In this document: positions 51,677-59,498 of the stretch, one piece after another
Numbering within the stretch: the first letter of the stretch is position 1
Layout: each line of letters opens with the position of its first letter
DNA from: Lysobacteraceae bacterium
Lineage (GTDB): Bacteria > Pseudomonadota > Gammaproteobacteria > Xanthomonadales > Xanthomonadaceae
Length of the DNA: 64,000 nucleotides
NCBI GenBank assembly: GCA_004297225.1
Contig: SCUI01000004.1
Span: 102,724 to 166,723 of the forward strand
Direction of reading: 5' to 3'
Position numbers and translations under genes: made by a program
The notes under the pieces: generated by a model
Told to the model about the DNA's origin: nothing
What the model saw: only the letters and a program-made list of their open reading frames with translations
Databases searched by the model: none

Positions 51677-51695
51677 TCACCCCAAAATGGGGTGA
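51677..51695 (+). promoter_or_regulatory. perfect palindrome TCACCCCAAAATGGGGTGA, candidate XRE operator
   Basis: 8-bp arms with 3-nt spacer in the intergenic gap before 51708. Confidence 0.6.
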
Positions 51696-51707
51696 ATGGG
51701 GGGCGTC

Positions 51708-52184
51708 ATGAGCGGGAGCGCAGCTTTTTCAACTGAGTGGATCGCGGCCATCCAGTGTGACGGTCGGGGCGAGTTCCGCGATACGCAAACGCCGGGACTA
51801 GTGCTTCGCGTCGGGCCAGATTCTAAGGTCTTCTACCTCTATAGGCGGGTTCGAGAGCGAGGCCGGAGTGTTGAACGCAAGTTTCGTCTTGGTGACGCTA
51901 ATCAACTAACGCTGGCGGCCGCTCGTCGCTTGGCGATCAAGCTCTCCGCAGCGGACTCTCCAAAAAAGGGTAGGGGGGCCATTGACCTCCAAGTGGCGCC
52001 AGTCCGGGCTGACGAGGAGATGCTCACGACCGCGGAGGCCGCCCGACTCACGAAGATGAGTTGTGCCTGGTTTGAGCGAAAGCGATGGGAAGGGGAGGGG
52101 CCGCCCTACTACCGTGCGGGGCGTGCGGTGCGCTACATGCGGAGCGAATTGCTGGAGTGGTGGAAGCGCCGGGGTGGCCTATAA
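51708..52184 (+). CDS. fusion of integrase DUF4102-like arm-binding domain with HTH_17 (AlpA/excisionase-like) domain, no recombinase catalytic domain
   Basis: FRDTQTPGLVLRVGPDSKVFYLYRRVRERGRSVERKFRLGDANQLTLAAARRLAIKL followed by LTTAEAARLTKMSCAWFERKRWEGEGPPYYRAGRAVRYMRSELLEWWKRRG. Confidence 0.8.
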   Translation: MSGSAAFSTEWIAAIQCDGRGEFRDTQTPGLVLRVGPDSKVFYLYRRVRERGRSVERKFRLGDANQLTLAAARRLAIKLSAADSPKKGRGAIDLQVAPVRADEEMLTTAEAARLTKMSCAWFERKRWEGEGPPYYRAGRAVRYMRSELLEWWKRRGGL

Positions 52185-52188
52185 CAAG

Positions 52189-52213
52189 AAAGGGCGCCGA
52201 AGCGCCCTTTTTG
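52189..52213 (+). terminator. Rho-independent terminator
   Basis: AAAGGGCGC CGAA GCGCCCTTT hairpin plus T-run. Confidence 0.8.
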
Positions 52214-52220
52214 CTTGAAT

Positions 52221-52295
52221 TGGTGGGCGATGTAGGCTTCGAACCTACGACCCCGTCCGTGTGAAGGACGTGCTCTACCCCTGAGCTAATCGCCC
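52221..52295 (-). tRNA. tRNA-Val(CAC), intact copy B located inside the element
   Basis: 75 nt GGGCGATTAGCTCAGGGGTAGAGCACGTCCTTCACACGGACGGGGTCGTAGGTTCGAAGCCTACATCGCCCACCA; all stems pair. Confidence 0.95.
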
Positions 52296-52438
52296 GAAAT
52301 CGCTGGGGTGCGCACTTTACAGTCCGCGTTGGCACGACGCAAGTCCACGCAAGCCGGCTACCGTCCCCAGATGCCCCATGGCCCGGTTCTGGGCCCAGTT
52401 TCGTTGTTCATTGGGGTGGGGAAAGGGGGGGGACAGGA

Positions 52439-54724
52439 ATGCCCGGCACATTCGTTCAGAAAATTTCCAAGACCGTCGGATTGGGCGTTCTAAAGGATTG
52501 CCCACCGCCGCCTGCAGTGCAGCTTCGGCGTTACAACTTGATCTACGGCTTCAACGCCAGCGGCAAAACGACCCTTTCTAGGGTCTTTGCGAGCCTTGGG
52601 AAAGGGGTCTTAAGTCCAAAGCTACCCGTTGGAGCGGCTTTCGAGATTGAGCTTTCCGATGGGACGAAAATAAAGAGTGGGGGCGATCTGGGCCTCCTCA
52701 CGAAGAGGCTTCTTGTTTTCAACGGAGATTTCCAAGACGAGAACCTGCGCTGGAAAGATGGGACAGCTAGTCCAGTCTTCTATATTGGGAGAGAGCAGGC
52801 TGACCTTGCACAAAAGCTTGGCGAAGTCGAGAAAGCAAAGTCAGAGAAGGAGTTAAGTCTTCGAGTCGCAGAAGAGAAGACTCGTGGCGCGGAAGGTTCC
52901 CAGGCCACCTTCAAGCGTAATACTGCACGCCTCATTGCCGAGCAGTTGGGGCTCGGGAGAAAGTACGACGCCACGAAGCTCGCCGCTGACTACGACTCAA
53001 ATTCGGACTTTTCACTGCTCTCTGCAGAAAAGGTAGAAGGTCTCAAACAACAAATATCGCAGCAAGAAGCATTACCCAAAGTCGATCCGTTGCCGAACAC
53101 CAAGGTGGGGATCGAAAAGCTCGGAGCCGATAGCCGCGAATTACTGGAGACAACCTTGGGTAAGGTGGCTCTGGCAGACCTCGCGGGACATGACGGAATG
53201 CTCAGTTGGATACGAGCCGGCCTAACCTACCACGAGGCCAACTCCCTCGAGAGCTGCTTGCTTTGTGGGAATGATCTGACTCAGTCTAGAAAGGAAGCTC
53301 TCGCATCAGCGATCGATAACCGGTTCGATAGACTGATTGCGGATCTGGCTTTCTGCGAAAGCGATTGCGAAAGCAAAGTGCGCCTGGTGCAGGCTTTGCT
53401 AGCTAAGATTCCATCCCCAAATGACGTTTCCCCCGAGAATCGGGGGGCGTTTGAGGTCCACGCCAAATCGCTTCGGGTGTCACTTGAGAAAGTTCCTCCA
53501 ATATTGGAGGAACTGAGGAATCTTTTGGCTGCAAAAAGGGCGCATCCGAATCAAGCAATGGCTATTCCCGAGAATGTTGCCGCCCCGTCTCTCGCTGCGA
53601 TCGAATCTGATGTCCAAAAGGCCATAGATGGAGTAAACGCTGTTTTGGGTGCCCACAACCAAGTCTTTGACGAGTTTGAGGAGCGAAAAAGGGAGGCCGC
53701 CGATCGGCTCAAGGAGCATTACCTTGGGTCAGCAAATGAAGAATACAGGGCCCATGAACGCACAGTCGTCCAAGCCCGCACTGCCGTGCTTGACCTCCGG
53801 ACTGAGGTTGCACGGTTTTCGGCGGAAGTGGTCGAGCTAAACAAGAAGATTAGGGCCCACGGGCCTGCAGCTTCAGTTATCACTGCAATGATCCAGAGCT
53901 ACTTGGGTCACAAAGAACTCTCGATTGTCGCGGTTGATTCAGGCTATCAGCTCGTGCGCAATGGATCTGTAGTAAAGGATTCACTTAGCGAAGGGGAAAA
54001 GACTGCTATTTCGCTGTGTTATTTCCTTTCGACTTTGGAGGCAGAGGGGCGGTCCAAAAAGGATCTCATTGTCGTAATCGATGACCCGATTTCCAGCTTG
54101 GATACGAGGGCACTGAACTACGCCTTCGCTATCATCAAGTCAGCACTTGGAGAGCCGTGCCAATTGATCCTGTTGACGCACAATGTCAACTTTATGAACG
54201 AGGCGAAGAAGTGGCTTCGGAATCGAGCAGATGCGACAAAAGGTGATCCAACTGCCTCATTATTGTTCCTGGATGCCATCCGCTCTGAAAACGGTGCCCG
54301 CACAACTATTCTCACGGAACTCCCGAAATACATACGGGACTACGAATCCGAATATCACTACTTGTTCCATATGATCCTAAGGTTTTCCCGGGCAAAGCCA
54401 GAGGATCGGGAAGGGTATTTCGTGATGCCGAATGCGCTTCGAAAGGTGCTAGACGTTTTTCTAGCGTTCAAGCACCCCGGCGCAAACGGGTTAAGTAGCA
54501 AGGTTGAGGCGATCCCGGCTCATGATCTTGGGATAGATCCCGCGCGGATTGCGGCTCTCGATCGCCTAGCTCAAGTCGAGAGTCATGCTGACAGTCTGGA
54601 CGACCTAATTGCCTTCTCGTCGATGACAATGGAGGAGGTCGTCGCAGCTACAGAAGCGCTACTGGAGTTGATGGAGAAGTATGATCAAGAGCACTTTAAG
54701 CGGATCTGTAAGATCTGTGCCTAG
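52439..54724 (+). CDS. RloC/PrrC-like AAA_13 family ATPase (candidate anticodon-nuclease-type defense protein)
   Basis: Walker A GFNASGKTTLS, FNGDFQDENL, CxxC hook ESCLLCGND in coiled coil, DSLSEGEKTAISLCYFL signature, LIVVIDDPISSLDT Walker B/D-loop, LLTHNVNF H-loop, C-term MPNALRKVLDVFLAFKHP. Confidence 0.8.
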   Translation: MPGTFVQKISKTVGLGVLKDCPPPPAVQLRRYNLIYGFNASGKTTLSRVFASLGKGVLSPKLPVGAAFEIELSDGTKIKSGGDLGLLTKRLLVFNGDFQDENLRWKDGTASPVFYIGREQADLAQKLGEVEKAKSEKELSLRVAEEKTRGAEGSQATFKRNTARLIAEQLGLGRKYDATKLAADYDSNSDFSLLSAEKVEGLKQQISQQEALPKVDPLPNTKVGIEKLGADSRELLETTLGKVALADLAGHDGMLSWIRAGLTYHEANSLESCLLCGNDLTQSRKEALASAIDNRFDRLIADLAFCESDCESKVRLVQALLAKIPSPNDVSPENRGAFEVHAKSLRVSLEKVPPILEELRNLLAAKRAHPNQAMAIPENVAAPSLAAIESDVQKAIDGVNAVLGAHNQVFDEFEERKREAADRLKEHYLGSANEEYRAHERTVVQARTAVLDLRTEVARFSAEVVELNKKIRAHGPAASVITAMIQSYLGHKELSIVAVDSGYQLVRNGSVVKDSLSEGEKTAISLCYFLSTLEAEGRSKKDLIVVIDDPISSLDTRALNYAFAIIKSALGEPCQLILLTHNVNFMNEAKKWLRNRADATKGDPTASLLFLDAIRSENGARTTILTELPKYIRDYESEYHYLFHMILRFSRAKPEDREGYFVMPNALRKVLDVFLAFKHPGANGLSSKVEAIPAHDLGIDPARIAALDRLAQVESHADSLDDLIAFSSMTMEEVVAATEALLELMEKYDQEHFKRICKICA

Positions 54725-54891
54725 GGCTCTGAAGATTCAGTCCTGTCCGCCGAAAGGTCTTTCATGCGGACCCTAGAAAGGCGGGCGATCCCTGACCCAT
54801 CCATGACCCAGATCACCGGGGACTCTGCCGGAAGTTGCTAAGAGCGAGGTCTGGCGCGACGTTTGTGCCGCCACTCAGTTGTGAGTGAGTC

Positions 54892-54931
54892 GCCGTGTGA
54901 AGGCAATGCTCTACCGCTGAGCTAACCGCCC
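54892..54931 (-). pseudogene. 5' half of split tRNA-Val(CAC) gene A
   Basis: Minus strand GGGCGGTTAGCTCAGCGGTAGAGCATTGCCTTCACACGGC. Confidence 0.9.
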
Positions 54932-54969
54932 CGGTGGGCCGCGTAGTTTACGGGGCCGGCCGACTTTGC

Positions 54970-55941
54970 TCAATACGCCCGGCACTGCGAGAACCGCACC
55001 GGCCGTTCGCTCCCCGCCGGGTATTGCACCTGCAGCCGGGACGCGCCGAGCTCCGGGTCGTCCCTCAGCAGGGGGCAGATCGATTGCGGGTCGAAGGCCT
55101 CGCTCTTGGCGATCACCTGCAGCGTCGAGGGCGTGGGCCAGTGCGCGGAGACGACGTGGGGCAGGTCCGCGACGGCCGCGGCGATGGTGGTGCGCCGCTC
55201 CTCGAGGGGGATCAGGGAATCGGGCGCGGCTGTCTTCATTGTGGGAGCGGCGGCACCCTCCGTTGTGGGAGCGGCGCGAGCCGCGACTTCGGGAGCTGGG
55301 GTGGCTTCCGGCGTCGGGGCTTGCGCCCCTCCCACAATGGGGTCAGTGGCCGGCGGGTTCTGCGCAAGCGCCATCGCCGCCAGCAGCGCGACCACCGCCG
55401 CCGCGGCCCAGGCCAGTGCGTACTGGCCCAGCAGGCGGCGCCGAGCGGCCTGCTCGATCTGCCGCAGCTGGTGGTCGCCCAGCGCGGGGGCGAGTTCGTC
55501 CCACATCGTCGGCCCGTCCAGCAGCTCGATCCGGTGCGCCTTGCCGACGCTGAAGGCCGAGGGCGGGAAGCGTCCGGGGATGGCGAGGATGCCGCCTTCC
55601 AGGCCCTGCTGGCGCAGGTGCGAGGCGAATTCGGCGATGCCGGTGGTGCCGGGCTTCCAGGCGCGGCTGTGGCGGCTGGACAGCAGCCATTTCTGGCCGC
55701 CGCGCTCCAGCAGGTACTCGCCTTCGGTGCCGGCGCCGCCGAAGCTGCGCTCGTAGCCGCGGCCGTTGAGCACGGCCAGCACCAGCTGGATGAAATCCGG
55801 CCATGCGAGGGTACCGAGCATGCGCAGGCCGGCCGCGCGCTCCTCGCGCGGGCGCCGGGCCCTCACCACGTACAGGCTGGCCGCGAGGCCGAGCACCAGG
55901 AACAACGCGAGCGGTATCAACCAGGAACTGCTTGGTGGCAC
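54970..55941 (-). CDS. membrane protein with restriction-endonuclease-like (Mrr_cat-type) domain
   Basis: WPDFIQLVLAVLNGRGYERSFGGAGTEGEYLLERGGQKWLLSSRHSRAWKPGTTGIAEF; two TM. Confidence 0.7.
   Translation of the reverse strand: MPPSSSWLIPLALFLVLGLAASLYVVRARRPREERAAGLRMLGTLAWPDFIQLVLAVLNGRGYERSFGGAGTEGEYLLERGGQKWLLSSRHSRAWKPGTTGIAEFASHLRQQGLEGGILAIPGRFPPSAFSVGKAHRIELLDGPTMWDELAPALGDHQLRQIEQAARRRLLGQYALAWAAAAVVALLAAMALAQNPPATDPIVGGAQAPTPEATPAPEVAARAAPTTEGAAAPTMKTAAPDSLIPLEERRTTIAAAVADLPHVVSAHWPTPSTLQVIAKSEAFDPQSICPLLRDDPELGASRLQVQYPAGSERPVRFSQCRAY
55241..55334. repeat. cluster of three REP family A-like copies inside the Mrr-like gene
   Basis: GTGGGAGCGGCGGCA (55241), GTGGGAGCGGCGCGAGCCGCGAC (55265-55287), GCGTCGGGGCTTGCGCCCCTCCCAC (55311-55334+). 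Confidence 0.8.
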
Positions 55942-55970
55942 GTGGGATCCCCTGTTCTAGCGCGAAGCAT

Positions 55971-55993
55971 AGCCGACCATGGGTCGGCTCTAC
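55971..55993 (-). repeat. REP-like family B
   Basis: AGCCGACCATGGGTCGGCTCTAC. Confidence 0.9.
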
Positions 55994-56262
55994 AGTCGTT
56001 CCTTGAGGATCCGCAGCAGCTCGCTTTCGATCGTCCCGCGCATCGCCGCGAACAGCAGCCCGAGCTTGGCGGTGACGTGCACCTGGCCGGGCAGCAGGTC
56101 GATGCGGCCGTCCACGCCGGTGCGGACGAAGTGCACGGTGTCGCCTTCCCAGCGGTAGTCCAGGCCGACCTTCTGGCCCAGTTTGATCACCGCGTCCTCC
56201 ACCGCCCGCCGCGCGGCGTCCGGGGGCAGGTCGTGGGCGTGCTGGATGTCGATGCGGGACAT
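55990..56262 (-). CDS. polyhydroxyalkanoic acid system family protein
   Basis: MSRIDIQHAHDLPPDAARRAVEDAVIKLGQKVGLDYRWEGDTVHF. Confidence 0.8.
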   Translation of the reverse strand: MSRIDIQHAHDLPPDAARRAVEDAVIKLGQKVGLDYRWEGDTVHFVRTGVDGRIDLLPGQVHVTAKLGLLFAAMRGTIESELLRILKERL

Positions 56263-56284
56263 GGCGATATTGTAGATTGCGCTT

Positions 56285-57091
56285 GTGAACGCGATCGCAT
56301 TGCGCGCCCCGGGGACCGAACTCGACGACTTGCCGCTCTGCCAGGGCCGGCTGGCCGTGGGCCGCGCGCTCGCGGGCGGGATCTGCGTGGTCGACGACGC
56401 GGCGACGGCGCGGGTGTGCTTCTGCGTCGACCGCCGCGGCACCTGGCTGCTGGTGGCCGAGGGCGTGCGCGGAGTCCACGTCAACGGCCGCCCCGTGCAG
56501 CGCAAGGCGCTGCTGCGCGCCGGCGACACCGTCTATGTCGATGGCGTCGAGATCGACCTGGTGGGGTCTGTTCCCCATGTTGGAGCGGCGCAAGCCGCGC
56601 CATCAGGAGTCGCGGCTTGCGCCGCTCCAACAATGGGACATCCGGACCCCCGCGTCCTGCTCCGCGGCACCTCCGGCCCGCACCACGGCCGCAGCCTCAC
56701 CCTCGAACGCCCGCGCATCATCGGCAGCGACGCCGGCGCCGACGTCCGCGTCGGCGACCTCGCGCCGCGCCACGTGCGCCTGGCGATGGAGGGCGGCCAG
56801 GCGGTGCTGCGCGTACTCGCGCCGGAGGCCGACGTGCTGGTCAATGGCGAACCGCGGCGCTCGGCGATCCTGCAGCCGGGCGACCAGCTGGCCCTGGATG
56901 CGCACCACCGTTTCGTGCTCGAAGCGCCGACGGCGCTGCTGGGCGTGAAGCCGGACGGCGACGACCAGCTGGAACCGCTGGTGCCGCGCGAGGAGCCGTC
57001 GCCGCCCGCGGCGCCGAAACTGCGCATGCCCTGGCTGCTGCTGGCGGCGTTGTTGCTGGCGGCGATCCTGAGCGCCCTCCTGCTTCTTTGA
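56285..57091 (+). CDS. FHA-domain-containing protein with C-terminal TM
   Basis: LLRGTSGPHHGRSLTLERPRIIGSDAGADVRVGDLAPRHVRLAMEGGQAVL. Confidence 0.75.
   Translation: MNAIALRAPGTELDDLPLCQGRLAVGRALAGGICVVDDAATARVCFCVDRRGTWLLVAEGVRGVHVNGRPVQRKALLRAGDTVYVDGVEIDLVGSVPHVGAAQAAPSGVAACAAPTMGHPDPRVLLRGTSGPHHGRSLTLERPRIIGSDAGADVRVGDLAPRHVRLAMEGGQAVLRVLAPEADVLVNGEPRRSAILQPGDQLALDAHHRFVLEAPTALLGVKPDGDDQLEPLVPREEPSPPAAPKLRMPWLLLAALLLAAILSALLLL
56579..56631. repeat. REP family A inverted pair (BIME) inside FHA gene
   Basis: GTTGGAGCGGCGCAAGCCGCG ... GTCGCGGCTTGCGCCGCTCCAAC. Confidence 0.92.
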
Positions 57092-57106
57092 ACCCCGACC
57101 GAGCCC

Positions 57107-58189
57107 ATGCGCGCATTCAACTTTTCAGCCGGACCCGCCACCCTTCCCGAACCCGTGCTCCGCCAGGCGGCGGAAGAGATGCTGGATTTCCGCGGCGTCG
57201 GCGCCTCGATCGTCGAGCTGAGCCATCGCGGCGCGGAGTTCATGGCCGTGGCGGCGCAGGCCGAGGCCGACCTGCGCACGCTGCTGTCGGTGCCGGAGGA
57301 CTACGCGGTGCTGTTCCTCTCCGGCGGCGCGACCACGCTGCAGGCGTTGCTGCCGATGAACCTGGCCGCGGCGGGGCAGGCCGCCGATTACGTGGTCACC
57401 GGGCACTGGGGCAAGACCGCGATCAAGCAGGCCAGGCCGTACGTGTCGGTGAACATCGCCGCCAGTGGCGAGGCCGATGGCTTCCGCGGCATCCCGCCGC
57501 GCGCGGGCTGGCAATTGTCGGCGGATGCGGCGTATGTGCACATCACCGCGAACGAGACCATCCACGGCGTCGAGTTCCGCGACATCCCGGAGGTGGGCGA
57601 TGTGCCGCTGGTCGCCGACTTCAGCTCCTCGATCGCGTCCGAGCCGGTGGACGTGCGCCGTTTCGGCGTGATCTACGGCGGCGCGCAGAAGAACCTGGGG
57701 CCGGTCGGCATCAGCTTCGCGATCGTCCGTCGCGACCTGCTGCAGCGCGAGGGCCAGTCGCGCGCGGACATCTTCGATTTCCGTTCGCACCTGGCCAAGG
57801 ACTCGATGCTCAACACGCCGCCGACCTGGAATTGGTACCTGCTGGGCCTGACGGTGAAATGGATGCTGGCCGAAGGCGGCGTCGCCGAGTTCGCACGCCG
57901 CAATGCGCGCAAGGCGGCGGCGCTGTACATGGCAATCGATGGCTCCGGCGGCTTCTACCGCAACGAGGTCGATCCGGCCGTGCGCTCGCGCATGAACGTG
58001 CCGTTCTTCCTGCGCGACGCGGCGCTGGACAAGGCGTTCCTGGACGGGGCGAAGGCGGCGCGGCTGATCGGGCTGAAGGGCCATCGCGCGCTCGGCGGCA
58101 TGCGCGCGTCGCTGTACAACGCGATGCCGGAAACCGGCGTGCAGGCGCTCATCGACTTCATGGACGACTTCGCCCGGCGCCATGGGTGA
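57107..58189 (+). CDS. serC: 3-phosphoserine/phosphohydroxythreonine transaminase
   Basis: [44 protein letters not shown] motif. Confidence 0.97.
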   Translation: MRAFNFSAGPATLPEPVLRQAAEEMLDFRGVGASIVELSHRGAEFMAVAAQAEADLRTLLSVPEDYAVLFLSGGATTLQALLPMNLAAAGQAADYVVTGHWGKTAIKQARPYVSVNIAASGEADGFRGIPPRAGWQLSADAAYVHITANETIHGVEFRDIPEVGDVPLVADFSSSIASEPVDVRRFGVIYGGAQKNLGPVGISFAIVRRDLLQREGQSRADIFDFRSHLAKDSMLNTPPTWNWYLLGLTVKWMLAEGGVAEFARRNARKAAALYMAIDGSGGFYRNEVDPAVRSRMNVPFFLRDAALDKAFLDGAKAARLIGLKGHRALGGMRASLYNAMPETGVQALIDFMDDFARRHG

Positions 58190-59453
58190 TTGGGTCGCGT
58201 CGGCTGCTCCCGTACCGCTCGCCGGCGACATCACTGTTCCAGGCGACAAATCGGTCTCGCACCGCGCGGTGATGCTGGCGGCACTGGCCGACGGCACATC
58301 GCGCATCGAAGGCTTCCTGGAAGGCGCGGACACGCGCGCGACCGCGGCGATCTTCGCCGCGATGGGCGTGCGCATCGAGTCGCCGGCGCCGGGCGTGCGC
58401 ATCGTGCACGGCGTCGGCATCGACGGGCTGCGCGAGCCGGCCGCGCCGCTGGATTGCGGCAACGCCGGCACGGGCATGCGGCTGCTGGCCGGGCTGCTCG
58501 CGGGGCAGCGCTTCGACAGCACGCTGGTGGGCGATGCTTCGCTCACCCGGCGACCGATGCGCCGGGTGATCGAGCCGCTGGCGCGGATGGGCGCGGCGAT
58601 CGACAGCGACGACGGGCATGCGCCCTTGCGCATCCGCGGCGGCCGGCATCTGCATGGCATCGAGTACGCCTCGCCGGTGGCCAGCGCGCAGGTGAAATCG
58701 GCGGTGTTGCTGGCGGGGCTGTACGCGCAAGGCGAGACGGTGGTGCGCGAGCCGCAGCCGACGCGCGATTACACCGAGGCGATGCTGCAGGCGTTCGGCT
58801 ATGCGGTCGACGCGCGCCCTGGCGTGGCCGCGTTGCGCGGCGGCGGCCGCCTGCGCGCCGCCGATGTCGTGGTGCCCGCGGACTTTTCTTCGGCCGCGTT
58901 CTTCATCGTCGCGGCGACGCTGGTGCCGGGTTCGGAGCTGGTGTTGCGTGGCGTGGGGCTGGATGCGCGGCGGACGGGGTTGTTGCGGGTGCTGGAGCTG
59001 ATGGGGGCCAGATTCGAAGTCGCTCCAACAAGGGACATCCTGGTGAGGTCTGCAACCCTGCAAGGCATCGAGGTCCCGGTCGACTGCGTCGCCGACATGA
59101 TCGACGAGTTCCCGATCCTGTGCGTCGCCGCTGCCTGCGCGCGCGGACGCACCGTGATCCGCGGCGCGGCGGAGTTGCGGGTGAAGGAGTCCGACCGCAT
59201 CGCGACGATGGCCGAAGGCTTGCGCGCGCTGGGCATCGTGGTGGAGGAAACGCCCGACGGCCTGGCCATCGAGGGCGGCCGCTTGCGCGGCGGCGAGATC
59301 GACAGCCGCGGCGACCACCGCATCGCGATGGCTTTCGCGGTGGCGGGGCAGGTGGCGGAGGGAGAGGTGCGGATTCGCGACGTGGAGAATGTCGGGACTT
59401 CGTTTCCGGGGTTCGAGGAACTGGCCAGGGCTACCGGATTCAACCTGGTATAG
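58182..59453 (+). CDS. aroA: 3-phosphoshikimate 1-carboxyvinyltransferase
   Basis: [46 protein letters not shown]. Confidence 0.97.
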   Translation: MGDWVASAAPVPLAGDITVPGDKSVSHRAVMLAALADGTSRIEGFLEGADTRATAAIFAAMGVRIESPAPGVRIVHGVGIDGLREPAAPLDCGNAGTGMRLLAGLLAGQRFDSTLVGDASLTRRPMRRVIEPLARMGAAIDSDDGHAPLRIRGGRHLHGIEYASPVASAQVKSAVLLAGLYAQGETVVREPQPTRDYTEAMLQAFGYAVDARPGVAALRGGGRLRAADVVVPADFSSAAFFIVAATLVPGSELVLRGVGLDARRTGLLRVLELMGARFEVAPTRDILVRSATLQGIEVPVDCVADMIDEFPILCVAAACARGRTVIRGAAELRVKESDRIATMAEGLRALGIVVEETPDGLAIEGGRLRGGEIDSRGDHRIAMAFAVAGQVAEGEVRIRDVENVGTSFPGFEELARATGFNLV

Positions 59454-59454
59454 G

Positions 59455-59479
59455 GCGTCGCGGCTTGCGCCGCTCCCAC
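59455..59479 (-). repeat. REP family A after aroA
   Basis: GCGTCGCGGCTTGCGCCGCTCCCAC. Confidence 0.9.
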
Positions 59480-59498
59480 AAGGGAGTGTCCAGGCGCG

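Larger units (their letters stand above)
51232..54901. mobile_element. tRNA-Val-disrupting genomic element (net 3660 bp) with 10-bp direct repeats
   Basis: GCCGTGTGAA at 51232-51241 and 54892-54901; outer flanks rejoin to a perfect 75-nt tRNA-Val(CAC); internal genes look AT-richer and phage/island-like. Confidence 0.85.

Noticed and set aside
54934-58272. 1112-aa plus-strand ORF
   Set aside because: Runs across convincing genes (Mrr-like gene, PHA-system gene, FHA, serC) in the wrong frame/strand; Arg-rich low-complexity; kept open by high GC and the stop-free REPs.
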